Source of the DNA: an uncultured Pseudomonadales bacterium
Lineage (GTDB): Bacteria; Pseudomonadota; Gammaproteobacteria; Pseudomonadales; Azotimanducaceae
Length of the DNA stretch: 35,050 nucleotides
Assembly (NCBI GenBank): GCA_905182155.1
Contig: CAJJAX010000026.1
Location: 1-35,050, forward strand
Direction of reading: 5' to 3'
In this document: piece after piece, positions 17,067 to 26,210 of the stretch
How the letters are laid out: every line of letters begins with the position of its first letter
How positions within the stretch are numbered: the first letter of the stretch is position 1
Position numbers and translations under genes: made by a program
The notes under the pieces: generated by a model
Told to the model about the DNA's origin: nothing
Database searches by the model: none
Seen by the model: only the letters and a program-made list of their open reading frames with translations

Positions 17067-18923
17067 ATGCTGGCTCATACTGAACACGCCTCAAAAGCCC
17101 AAAAGCTTTGGCCGCTGTTTCTGACCATCGCTGCGGGGTTTCGGGGCCCATTATTAATGGCGTTGCTGGCGATGGTCGCGAGTTTTGTCCTGATGTTTAC
17201 CGTGCCCATGATTATCCGGTCGATGCTGGATCGACTCACCGGAGAAGCGCCGGACACCTATTTAACCTGGCTTCAAATTCTGATTCCAACGGGCCTCAGC
17301 GACAATCAGGTGCTTTATCTGCAATTGGGACTCTCCGGACTACTCATTATTCTGTGCACTGCCCTTGCCGGTTACTTTGTCTACCTGCGAGGCAAACAGA
17401 TCGCCGCCGCGGCCGAAGGGATGGCCCGACGCCTGCGCGATACCCTGATGAACCATTTGAATCACCTGCCAATCGCCTTTCATCATCAGGCTGATACCGG
17501 GGACCTCATCCAACGGTGCACCTCAGACATCGAAACGTTTCGCGTGTTTGTGAGCGGCCAGATCATCGAAATCGGTCGCGCTGTTTTAATGCTGCTGATC
17601 GTCACGCCGATCTTATTGTCTCTGGACGTCACCATGACCGGCGTCGCCCTCATCACCATGCCGCTATTGCTGGTGTCAGCAGTTTTGTTTTTCAATCGGG
17701 TGAAGTCGATGTTTTTAGAAGTCGATGAGGCCGAGGCGAGCCTCACCACCGTACTCCAAGAGAATTTAACCGGCATTCGGGTCGTGCGCGCCTTCGCTCG
17801 GCAAGACTTTGAGGCTGAAAAGTTTGGCCGTGCGAACGTCAGGTTTCGCGACCAGAATCAACGCTTGATGCGCTTTTTAGGCTTTTACTATGGCGCCAGC
17901 GACATCGTTTGCCTGTTCCAGGTTGGCCTCATTTTATTTGTCGGGGCCCATTGGGTGCTCGCGGATACCATGACGATCGGCACCCTCTTCGCCTTCATCA
18001 CCTATGAGGGCATGATTATTTGGCCGATCCGACATATGGGCCGTGTACTCACCGATTCAGGTAAGGCCGTGGTTGCCCTCAAACGAATGGCCGAGATTCT
18101 GTCAGAGCCAGAAGAATCAAACCTCGAGCAAGCCCTGACCGCCCCGCTCACTGGCGAGATCAGGCTCGATCGCGTTAGCTTTCATCATCCCGACAACCCA
18201 CCGGTTTTATCCAATCTGTCGCTCACCATTGCGGCCGGTGAAACCGTCGCGCTGGTGGGCGCACCGGGCGCTGGCAAAAGCACCCTCATCCAACTGTTGC
18301 TACGCCTTTATGATCCACAACAGGGCACACTCTGGGTCGATCAGTTCGATCTGAGTCAATTGTCGCGTAAATCCGTTCGGGCTCAGATCGGCGTGGTGCT
18401 ACAAGAATCTTTTTTGTTTGCGGGCTCCATTGCCGACAATCTTCGAATTGGTCAGAGTCAGGCGAGCCTTGCGGATATGACCGAGGCGGTCAAAACCGCA
18501 AACCTGCTGGGCACCATTAACGCCCTACCCAACGGCTTTGAGTCGCTGGTTGGCGAGCGTGGGGTCACCCTCTCGGGTGGTCAACGTCAAAGGCTTGCCA
18601 TCGCCCGAGCCTTATTAAAAGACCCGGCGATTCTCATTCTCGATGACGCCCTGTCGGCCGTGGATACCGATACCGAATCCCTCATTTTAGAAAACCTCAG
18701 GCGGGTCCGCTTCAATCGAACCACCCTGATCGTGGCCCACCGCTTATCCACCGTGATGCAAGCCGACCGGATTGTGGTCTTAGACGGCGGCGAGGTTACC
18801 CAAACCGGGAATCACGCAACCCTGTCTCAAGTACCCGGGATCTATCGGCAATTGTGCGAGCTTCAAGGCCAAGTGCAGCAGGAAATACAGCAAAGCCGAA
18901 CGCCTGAGGACAGCCCGCTATGA
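17067..18923 (+). CDS. ABC exporter half-transporter with degenerate ATP site
   Basis: A 618-residue type IV ABC exporter subunit: six membrane helices (about 20-330) fused to an ATPase domain. Walker A is GAPGAGKST near 397, the signature is LSGGQRQR near 502, Walker B is LILDDALSAVD near 522, and the H-loop is AHRLS. Walker B ends in Asp where the catalytic Glu is expected. That is the degenerate half typical of heterodimeric exporters such as TM287/288, BmrCD and LmrCD. The next gene overlaps by four bases and has the normal Glu. ATG 17067 is chosen because AAGGAAAG precedes it; the open frame extends upstream without support. The exported substrate (drug, lipid or peptide) cannot be read from the sequence. 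Confidence 0.93.
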   Translation: MLAHTEHASKAQKLWPLFLTIAAGFRGPLLMALLAMVASFVLMFTVPMIIRSMLDRLTGEAPDTYLTWLQILIPTGLSDNQVLYLQLGLSGLLIILCTALAGYFVYLRGKQIAAAAEGMARRLRDTLMNHLNHLPIAFHHQADTGDLIQRCTSDIETFRVFVSGQIIEIGRAVLMLLIVTPILLSLDVTMTGVALITMPLLLVSAVLFFNRVKSMFLEVDEAEASLTTVLQENLTGIRVVRAFARQDFEAEKFGRANVRFRDQNQRLMRFLGFYYGASDIVCLFQVGLILFVGAHWVLADTMTIGTLFAFITYEGMIIWPIRHMGRVLTDSGKAVVALKRMAEILSEPEESNLEQALTAPLTGEIRLDRVSFHHPDNPPVLSNLSLTIAAGETVALVGAPGAGKSTLIQLLLRLYDPQQGTLWVDQFDLSQLSRKSVRAQIGVVLQESFLFAGSIADNLRIGQSQASLADMTEAVKTANLLGTINALPNGFESLVGERGVTLSGGQRQRLAIARALLKDPAILILDDALSAVDTDTESLILENLRRVRFNRTTLIVAHRLSTVMQADRIVVLDGGEVTQTGNHATLSQVPGIYRQLCELQGQVQQEIQQSRTPEDSPL

Positions 18924-20801
18924 GCGACGCTTTCTATGATGATGACAATGTCATTGATGAATTCACGCCCGATAAAGATTTAAAAATGGGGGTCTGGACC
19001 CATCTTCTAAAATATGCCCGACGCTATCCAAAGGATCTGGTGTGCCTGGCGATCTGCGCGGTGGTGGTTGGGATTGCCGAGATCTCTTTTCCGCTCGTAA
19101 CCCGGTGGGTCATTGATGACATCGGGCTATATGGTCGCGACATCAATCTGCTCGGCTATGGCGCCGGGTACGGCGTATTGTGTGTCGCGTTGGGCGGCGC
19201 AGTCCTGGGGTTTTTATGGTTTGGCGGCAAGCTCAGGAGCCACATAAGCCACGATATCCGTCGCGACGGCTTCGCCAACCTGCAGCGGTTATCCTTTGCC
19301 TACTATGATGAGCGACCCGTTGGCTGGCTGATGGCGCGCATGACCTCGGACTGCGAACGACTGTCGAACATTATGGCCTGGGGGATTCTGGACCTGTTCT
19401 GGTCTTTCACCATCATGCTGGGCATTTCAGGCGCAATGTTGATCATGGAGCCGATCTTGGGGCTGATCATCCTGCTGAGCCTACCGGTGCTTGCGATCAT
19501 CAGCCGTTACTTCCAAACCAAGATCCTGCGCAGTGCTCGGGAAGTCCGGCAAACCAATTCTCGCATCACCGGCGCCTACAACGAGAATATTATGGGCGTG
19601 TTGACCAGCAAGGTCTTCGTGAAAGAGGCTGACAACCTGAACAAATTCGGACGCTTGACCGACCGCATGCACGCGGCCTCGATTACCAATGCGGTTCAAG
19701 CGGCAATCTACTTACCGATTGTGCTGACCCTCTCAGCCTTGGCGACCGGGATTGCACTGGTTGTTGGGGGGATTGAATCGGCCTGGGGCCTGATCTCAAC
19801 CGGAACCTTGATCGCTTTTTTGACTTATACCCGACACTTTTTTGAACCGATCGAGCAACTGGCCCATTGGTTTGCCGAGATGCAAATGGCGCAAGCTTCG
19901 GCAGAGCGCGTGATCAGCCTGATCCAAGCTGAACCGGACATCCAAGACAGCCAAGCAGTGCTCGATCGCCTGGCGCAAAACCCAAATGACGGCGCCCTCT
20001 CAGACGGCGGATCATCAACCGATCGAGCGTATTACCTTTGACGCGGTCGGCTTTCGCTACAACACCGGCAAACCGGTATTGCACAATATTAATCTCGACA
20101 TTCGGCGCGGGCAAAGTGTCGCCGTTGTGGGCGCCACCGGCGGCGGCAAGACGACGTTAATTAGCCTGCTCGCCCGATTTTATGAACCCACTGCTGGCCG
20201 GATTTTAATTAACGGCGTTGATTACCGCGATCGCAGCCTACATTCTTTGCAATCTAATTTAGGCGTTGTGCTGCAGTCATCGCACTTATTTGCCGGCACG
20301 ATTTCCGACAACATCCGATACGGCGACCTTTCAGCTGGTAGTGATCAGATCATGGACGCCGCGAAACAGGCTGGCGCCCATGAGGTCATCAGCGCCATGC
20401 CGAATGGTTATCAAACCGTTATTGGCGAGGGCGGGTCGAGCTTATCCGCGGGTCAAAAGCAGCTCATTTCCTTCGCCCGCGCCCTGTTGGCCGATCCGCA
20501 GATTCTGATCATGGATGAAGCGACCTCATCGGTTGATACGTTAACCGAAGCCAGGATCGAACAAGGCCTAAGGGCCCTGCTTAAAGATCGAATCAGTGTG
20601 ATCATTGCCCACAGATTGTCGACCATTCGGCATGCCAGTCAAATTGTTGTCATCGATGACGGCCGCATCATCGAGCAAGGCAACCATGACGAATTGGTGG
20701 CTGTGCGTGGCCGCTACTATCACCTGTACCAACAGCAGAGCTTGAGTAATCTCTGGCAACAAACCGAACCCAAGGTTAAGGCAAAATCCGATGACATTTG
20801 A
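18920..20801 (+). CDS. ABC exporter half-transporter, catalytic partner, frameshifted between membrane and ATPase domains
   Basis: The partner of the preceding subunit. The membrane domain ends in one frame (stop at 20041), and the ATPase domain continues in the next (from about 19986). Dropping one base near the CCC at 19995-19997 restores a single protein of about 626 residues, the normal length. The ATPase has Walker A GATGGGKTT, signature LSAGQKQL, Walker B LIMDEATSSVD with the catalytic Glu, and the AHRLS H-loop. The break falls in the linker, so a genuine split into two coupled polypeptides is possible. An ATG at 19986 could start the ATPase alone, but it has no good ribosome site. The gene overlaps the gamma-glutamyltransferase by 11 bases. 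Confidence 0.87.
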
Positions 20802-22375
20802 TTGGCAGCTACCCTACCCGGCGAACCGCCAGCCGGTTTTTGCCCAAAATATGGTTGCGACCTCACAACCGTTGGCGACGGCGGCGGGTCTAGCCGCACT
20901 CAAAGCCGGGGGCAATGCGGTTGATGCGGCCCTCGCGGCGGCAATCACACTGACGGTGGTCGAGCCCAACAATAACGGCATCGGCAGCGATGCCTTTGCG
21001 CTGATATTCGATGGCCAAGACCTTCACGGCATTAATGGCTCTGGCCGCACGCCAAGAGATCTGTTAACCGCAGACTATCTAAACAAGCGCCGGATGCCAG
21101 GCTTAGGCTGGCACAGCGTAACCGTGCCCGGCGCGGTCAATGTTTGGTCCACCCTATCCGAACGATTTGGGCAGCTACCGTTTAAGGCGCTCTTCGACGC
21201 CGCGATTGATTACGCCGAAAATGGCTATCTTGTGGGCCCTAAAACCGCCTTCTACTGGCAGCATGCCCAGCGCACCTACCGCGACTTCCCGGAATTTCAG
21301 GCGACCTTTTTCCCAGATGGCCAGATCCCCAGTATCGGGTCGCTTGTTCGCTTGCCACAGCATGGCGAAACTCTGAAGCGCATTCGAGATAGCCAGGGCG
21401 AAGATTTTTATCAAGGCGAGTTGGCCGAGCGCATGATTCGCGATGCCAATCTTTCGGGTTATCCCTTGGCCAAAGCCGATTTAGCGGAACACCGAGCCGA
21501 ATGGGTGACCCCAATCTCGACGGCCTTCTCCGGGGCGCGTCTGTTTGAGATTCCGCCGAACGGGCAAGGCCTGATGGCCTTGATCGCCTTAGGCCTGTTA
21601 GAGCATTGGGATCTGGGTCAATTTGAACTCGACGCCGCCGACACCATTCACCTGCAAGTTGAAGCCATTCGCTACGCTTGGCAGCAAGTTGCCCAGCACC
21701 TGGCTGACCCGGCCTCGATGACAGAGACGGTGGACGCCTTAATGGATCCAGAGACCCTGCGCCAGGCCGCGCACGCCCTCCGACTTGACTGCGTGCAAGG
21801 CCCACCACCAGAGCTGGGGGTCAGCCGAGATACGGTCTATCTCACGACCGCCGACGCACAAGGCATGATGGTGTCATTGATTCAATCTAATTTTCGCGGC
21901 TTTGGGTCGGGCATCGTCGTGCCAGGCACCGGCATTAGCCTTCAAAATCGAGGCTCAGGCTTTAACACCCAAGCAGGTCACCCCAACTGCATCGGACCGA
22001 ACAAACGGCCCTTTCATACCATCATTCCAGGGTTTGCCTTCTTGAACGATCAAACCCTTTATGAGTTTTGGCGTGATGGGTGGGCATATGCAAGCCCAAG
22101 GTCATGTGCAGATGATGGTGCGGATGATCATCCATGCCCAAAACCCACAGGCCGCGTCAGACGCACCCCGCTGGCACCTCACCGAGGGTGGTGAACTGGC
22201 CTTAGAACCGGGTTTTTCTGAGGACACCATTGCGTCACTCAGGGCTCGGGGGCACGCTCTCAAAATGAACGAACCCGAACATATCTTCGGCGGCGCTCAA
22301 CTGATTGCCCGCATAGAGGGCGGCTACTGCGGCGGTAGCGATCATCGCAAGGAAGGGTTGGCCGCAGGGTTTTAA
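20791..22375 (+). CDS. Gamma-glutamyltransferase family protein, frameshifted near the C terminus
   Basis: An Ntn-hydrolase that cleaves or transfers gamma-glutamyl groups. The N-terminal part has GGNAVDAALAAAITLTVVEP. The predicted self-cleavage nucleophile is Thr348 in SRDTVYLTTAD, followed by GFGSGIVVPGTGISLQNRG and KRPFHTIIPGF. The conserved FGVMGGHMQAQGHVQ block lies in another frame. Removing one T from the T4 run at 22066-22069 joins it and gives about 527 residues, the normal size. No signal peptide is visible, so a cytoplasmic site is likely, unlike periplasmic GGT. The start overlaps the ABC exporter end by 11 bases, suggesting one operon. The exporter and GGT may handle a shared gamma-glutamyl or glutathione-like compound (inference). 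Confidence 0.88.
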
Positions 22376-22380
22376 CCCCC

Positions 22381-23661
22381 TTAATCGGCCATCCAAGCCA
22401 GGCTCAACCAAGGTACATAGGTAATCAGCGCCAGCGCGACCATCAGCACGGCCATAAAGGGCAAGGTCGCTCGATACAACTCAGCCACCGGCTTCTTAAA
22501 ACGATAACTGGCAATGAACAAGTTCATGCCCACCGGCGGTGTGAAGTAACCGATTTGCATGTTCGCTAAGAAAATGATGCCCAAATGCACCGGATGAATG
22601 CCAAATTGCATGGCCACCGGAACGATCAGAGGGATCATAATAACCAAGGCCGAGAAAATATCGAGTATCGCGCCCAGGAGCAGTAAAATAATATTCAGCA
22701 GCAATAAAAAGGTCAGCGGACTCGAGACCATCTGCTGGATTTGTTCAAACAGCCATTGCGGGACTTCTGAGTCGACTAGGAAATTGGTGAACGCGAGGGA
22801 CACCGCCAGAATCAACAAAATGCCCCCCACCATGACCATCGCTTCCCGGGTAATGCGCACTAAGGTCGAAAGCGTTATTTCCCGATAAATTCCGACCTCG
22901 ACAATCAATACATACAATGCTGTGATCGCAGCGGCCTCGGAAACCGCAAAAAAGCCGGAATAGATTCCCCCTAACACCACAACCGGCATCGGCAACTCCC
23001 AACGCATCGCCCAAGCAGCGCGGCGAATAGAAGGCCTTTCCCGATCCGCTGAGCGCGCGGCAACCGGTTGGGTGATGACGGTATAAGCCGTCAGCATAAT
23101 GATCATCAAAGCCGCCGGCATCAGGCCCGCTAAAAACAAATCTTGGATGCTAAATTGCACGCCCAAATCCATTTGCTGAACCAGCACCCCATATAAGATC
23201 AACGGCAACGACGGCGCCAGCAGTAAACCCAGGCTGCCGGAGGTGGTAACCAAGCCCAAGCTAAAGCGCTCGGTATACCCGCCCTGTTGCAGGGCTGGAT
23301 AAAGCAAAGCGCCAATCGCCACAATGGTGACCCCTGAGGCGCCCGTAAACGCCGTGAAAAAGGCGCAGGTAACGAACGAGACCAAGGCTAAGCCCCCTGG
23401 CAACCAGCCCAGCGTCGCCTCTGTGAGCCGAACCAGCCTTGAGGACATACCCGACTCGGCCAGGACATAGCCTGAAAAAGTAAATAAGGGCAGCGCCAGC
23501 AACATGGGGGTTTCAACAATGCGGTACATTTCGATACCGATCACAGTGAGCGGCACTTCAGAGATCAAGAACCCAAGCATCGCCGCGGCAAGGATGACAA
23601 TAAACAGCGGCGAGCCCAGCAAGGCCAGCAGCATCAAACCAGCCGAACCCAGAAAGCCCAT
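22381..23661 (-). CDS. dctM: TRAP transporter large permease (DctM family)
   Basis: The 426-residue membrane subunit, with about 12 hydrophobic segments, that drives sodium-coupled solute uptake in TRAP systems. Family blocks are present: the N-terminal LLALPLFTFSGYVLAESGM, the internal TGASGVTIVAIGALLYPAL, and the C-terminal HLGIIFLANMQIGYFTPPVGMNLF. Its ATG shares one base with the DctQ stop (TAATG), so translation is coupled. It is the last gene of the tatT-tatP-dctQ-dctM operon and converges on the gamma-glutamyltransferase with five bases between stops. Confidence 0.95.
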   Translation of the reverse strand: MGFLGSAGLMLLALLGSPLFIVILAAAMLGFLISEVPLTVIGIEMYRIVETPMLLALPLFTFSGYVLAESGMSSRLVRLTEATLGWLPGGLALVSFVTCAFFTAFTGASGVTIVAIGALLYPALQQGGYTERFSLGLVTTSGSLGLLLAPSLPLILYGVLVQQMDLGVQFSIQDLFLAGLMPAALMIIMLTAYTVITQPVAARSADRERPSIRRAAWAMRWELPMPVVVLGGIYSGFFAVSEAAAITALYVLIVEVGIYREITLSTLVRITREAMVMVGGILLILAVSLAFTNFLVDSEVPQWLFEQIQQMVSSPLTFLLLLNIILLLLGAILDIFSALVIMIPLIVPVAMQFGIHPVHLGIIFLANMQIGYFTPPVGMNLFIASYRFKKPVAELYRATLPFMAVLMVALALITYVPWLSLAWMAD

Positions 23662-24158
23662 TAGTGCACGCCCTGAAAGATCACGCGACGGGCTGTTTCA
23701 GCAAAGCGTAGGGTCATCACCGCAAAGCCAAACGGCAGGATGAGCTGGCACACCCAGATGGGCACCGGCCCGAACGCCATCAAATTATCTTCCATCTCGA
23801 ATTGCACCAGCGTGATGCAGGCATAGGTTGCCGCACCACAAACCAAAACAGAGAACAATGCCACCGTTCCATCAAAATAGCGGATGAGCCTGCCCTGGAT
23901 AAATCTTGCCAGCAGATCGATCCGGATGTGCTGACCCTCGCGCGTTGCAACCATCGCACCCAGCATCGCAAGCCAAAGCACCTGCATGCGCAGATAGCTC
24001 TCGAGCCAGATCAGGCCGATATCAAAAAAATTCCGAAGCAAGATTTGCATCACGGCCAGGGCGAGGGTGCTGGCGAAAATCAGCATCAAGACACCGTCTT
24101 CAAACACGGCGTACCCTTTGAATAAACGCGGAATGATGGCCTGCCGGTTTGAAGCCAT
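23661..24158 (-). CDS. dctQ: TRAP transporter small permease (DctQ family)
   Basis: A 165-residue protein with four predicted membrane helices. The family stretch LIWLESYLRMQVLWLAMLGA and REGQHIRIDLLARFI matches DctQ, including the conserved Glu in the ESYLR segment. ATG 24158 is chosen because it follows the binding-protein stop by four bases and has AAGG upstream. A longer frame starting at 24191 would overlap the preceding gene by 29 bases and adds only a basic stretch. It is coupled to dctM by a one-base overlap. Confidence 0.92.
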   Translation of the reverse strand: MASNRQAIIPRLFKGYAVFEDGVLMLIFASTLALAVMQILLRNFFDIGLIWLESYLRMQVLWLAMLGAMVATREGQHIRIDLLARFIQGRLIRYFDGTVALFSVLVCGAATYACITLVQFEMEDNLMAFGPVPIWVCQLILPFGFAVMTLRFAETARRVIFQGVH

Positions 24159-24162
24159 GGCC

Positions 24163-25197
24163 TTACTGCGCCTGCATCCGGTACGCCTCAAGCGAGGCTA
24201 AGAATTGATCCAAGATCGGCTGCGAAACCTCCTCTGCTGCCAGCATGGCCGCTAACGCATCGACCGCGACCACATTCCAGGCGACCAAATCATCCGCGGA
24301 CGGTTTGATTGAGGTGACCCCTTGAGACAGAATCGCCTCGAAAGCTTTTAAGTTATCGTCCCGGTTCACCGCATCGATTTCTTTCATCAGGGGGTCTAGA
24401 TGGCTTGCAATCACCGCTTGATCGCCAGCACTAATTTTCTTCATCGCCCGGCCATCCACCGCCAGCACCGAGTAGATATACATGAGCGGTAAATCCATCA
24501 TGTAATCCACATGGTTGTGCCACTGTAGCGCAATCGCAACCAGGGGCGGCACCGCAACCGCATCCACCAAGCCCGTTTGCAGCGCCGCGAGCACATCCGT
24601 AATATTTAAGGGCACCGGGCTGACCTTGAAGAGTTTCACAAGTTGTTCCCCCAAGGGATCGCCATCCGGGACCCATACCTTCAGGTTCGTCAGATCCTCA
24701 GGTTTCGAAACGGGTTTTTTTGACAAGAGGTAGGCAAATCCAGTTTCGATCAGCGGAAAGACATGAACGCCGCTCTGCTTGATGCCATCGATAATGCCCG
24801 GGTCCATCTCTGCTCGGACATGCTGGACTTCGTTCGAATTTTTAAATTGCAGTGGCATGTTGTAGATCTGAAGATCGGTGTAAAACCGGATCAAGGCGCC
24901 GGCGGCCAGCGCACCGCCCTGCAACTGACCAATGCGCATCTTTCTCAGCACGGTCGAGTCATCACCTTGCACCCCGCCCGGATAGAGTTTGAATTTAACA
25001 CGACCTTCGGTTTCTTGATCGATCGCCTTCATCGCTGAACGCAACTGCTTGATCCAAGCAAGCCCATCGGGGGCAATCGTTGCCATCTTCAAAGTTTGCG
25101 CGGTTGCGCTTGTGCCCGCACCAATCAGCGCGATGCACACAACCAGGCTCCGCGACAGGCGGCCTAGCTGCGCTGTTATCCGTTTAGAAATAATCAT
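24163..25197 (-). CDS. TRAP transporter substrate-binding protein, TatP-like (DctP superfamily)
   Basis: The 344-residue periplasmic binding protein begins with a signal peptide (basic KRITAQLGR, hydrophobic SLVVCIALIGAG, cleavage probably after ATA). DctP-type blocks follow: TLKMATIAPDGLAW, DLTNLKVWVPDGDP and VLAALQTGLVDAV. In most DctP proteins the second block reads KxRVP, and its Arg binds the carboxylate of the ligand. Here Trp175 takes that place. Together with the adjacent TatT gene this matches the TPAT group (Treponema Tp0957), whose binding protein has a hydrophobic pocket. The ligand is therefore probably not a simple dicarboxylate (inference). The ATG at 25197 has GGAG upstream and overlaps tatT by 14 bases. 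Confidence 0.92.
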   Translation of the reverse strand: MIISKRITAQLGRLSRSLVVCIALIGAGTSATAQTLKMATIAPDGLAWIKQLRSAMKAIDQETEGRVKFKLYPGGVQGDDSTVLRKMRIGQLQGGALAAGALIRFYTDLQIYNMPLQFKNSNEVQHVRAEMDPGIIDGIKQSGVHVFPLIETGFAYLLSKKPVSKPEDLTNLKVWVPDGDPLGEQLVKLFKVSPVPLNITDVLAALQTGLVDAVAVPPLVAIALQWHNHVDYMMDLPLMYIYSVLAVDGRAMKKISAGDQAVIASHLDPLMKEIDAVNRDDNLKAFEAILSQGVTSIKPSADDLVAWNVVAVDALAAMLAAEEVSQPILDQFLASLEAYRMQAQ

Positions 25198-26059
25198 TGG
25201 ACTCCATCATCAACTGCTTGGCTCGTTCCTGAGCCAGGGTATTAATTAACGTTAAATTCGGCTCGACCGGGTCGTCAGCCAGGACACTGGTTAATAACGC
25301 GTCGTGCAGCGCCTGGTCAAAAACGAGTTTAGCGTATTGCTCGGCATAAACCACTTTTGCCATCAGGAAGCGTCCGCCGGAATACTCAATTGCACGTTCA
25401 AAGTGCGCTTTGCCTTTTTCTGGATTGCCGCCCATGCTGGCGGGCAATACCGTCTCTAAACCGCCCATATACAGATGGGCGCCGCCTTGTTCAAAGCCAT
25501 CATCCAAAACCAAAACTCGGGTCATCAACGCTTTCACCCGAGCGAGTTGACCGACCGCTGCCCAATCACCGCTATTGGCCTGAATCCAGCCTGTCCAGGC
25601 CACTGCCAATTGATAGGCTGGATCAATTTCATTTAAGCTGATTTGAGCGACGCGTTCAGAAAATGCTTCAAAGCTAAGCTGGGACAGATCACACAGACGA
25701 GCGCTTTTAAGGCAAGCCCCACGGGCCGCGTAGTCGAGGGCTTTCAGCGATAACTTTCCTGCCCGTTCGGGTTCGACCAAATTGGTGAAGGCGCCGTTCA
25801 ACTGCGCGGCGGCCAGCAACAAGTCTGGTGACGGCGACTCGCTCATCACCAAACTATCAATCAAAACCAAGTAAGCCGGAATGGCTTCACGAACCGTGTC
25901 GATGTCGTTTGAACCCAATATCGCCGAGGACAGATTATCCGCGAATTGGCTTGTGACATTGGAGACAAGGGTTGCGCAACCACTCACCCCAAGGAAAATA
26001 CCGGCCACGCCGGCCAACCGAATTGCGCTTAAAGCCTTGTGCCACCAATTCATGCTCAT
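25184..26059 (-). CDS. TRAP-associated TPR lipoprotein TatT
   Basis: The 291-residue protein matches the TRAP transporter TatT component family (TPAT systems; Treponema Tp0956), a TPR-fold lipoprotein that forms a trimer and docks with the binding protein. A lipoprotein signal peptide ends in the lipobox GVSGC, with a hydrophobic stretch before it. Family landmarks include SLKALDYAARGACL, YQLAVAWTGWIQ, GGAHLYMGGLETVLPASMGG and HFERAIEYSGGRFLMAKVVYAEQYA. ATG 26059 is chosen; ATG 26053 and a GTG at 26110 are alternatives. It leads the tatT-tatP-dctQ-dctM operon, in the same order as in Treponema. Confidence 0.9.
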   Translation of the reverse strand: MSMNWWHKALSAIRLAGVAGIFLGVSGCATLVSNVTSQFADNLSSAILGSNDIDTVREAIPAYLVLIDSLVMSESPSPDLLLAAAQLNGAFTNLVEPERAGKLSLKALDYAARGACLKSARLCDLSQLSFEAFSERVAQISLNEIDPAYQLAVAWTGWIQANSGDWAAVGQLARVKALMTRVLVLDDGFEQGGAHLYMGGLETVLPASMGGNPEKGKAHFERAIEYSGGRFLMAKVVYAEQYAKLVFDQALHDALLTSVLADDPVEPNLTLINTLAQERAKQLMMESNDYF

Positions 26060-26090
26060 TTCCGATCTCAATCTGCGCGTTACCGCGTCA

Positions 26091-26096
26091 TTTATA
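26091..26096 (-). promoter_or_regulatory. Candidate -10 box for the TatT operon
   Basis: TATAAA on the minus strand, 32 bases before the chosen tatT ATG, in the 151-base gap after the histidine phosphatase gene. No standard -35 is seen. A near-perfect 17-base palindrome (26112-26128) lies where the -35 would be. Confidence 0.35.
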
Positions 26097-26111
26097 ACAC
26101 AGTCAATCACC

Positions 26112-26128
26112 TCAGCGGACCGCCGAGT
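26112..26128. promoter_or_regulatory. Near-perfect 17-base palindrome, possible operator
   Basis: CTCAGCGG and CCGCCGAG flank a central A, with one mismatched pair. It lies 15 bases upstream of the candidate tatT -10 box, overlapping the -35 position, so it could be a regulator site. On the plus strand a T8 run follows after eight bases, but no plus-strand gene ends here, so a terminator role is unlikely. Confidence 0.35.
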
Positions 26129-26210
26129 TGCAGGCTTTTTTTTCGAGTGGATGCGCGCTGCTCAGTTGGCACGCAGATCAAGAATGAGCCCAACCGCAAG
26201 CAGGAAAGAC

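Noticed and set aside
21239-21808. 189-codon open frame antisense to the gamma-glutamyltransferase
   Set aside because: Arg/Pro/Ser-rich shadow frame; the plus strand encodes conserved GGT sequence.
22365-22376. GGGTTTTAACCC palindrome at the GGT stop as a terminator
   Set aside because: The symmetric centre leaves only a two-base loop and no T-tract follows, so a stable terminator hairpin is unlikely.
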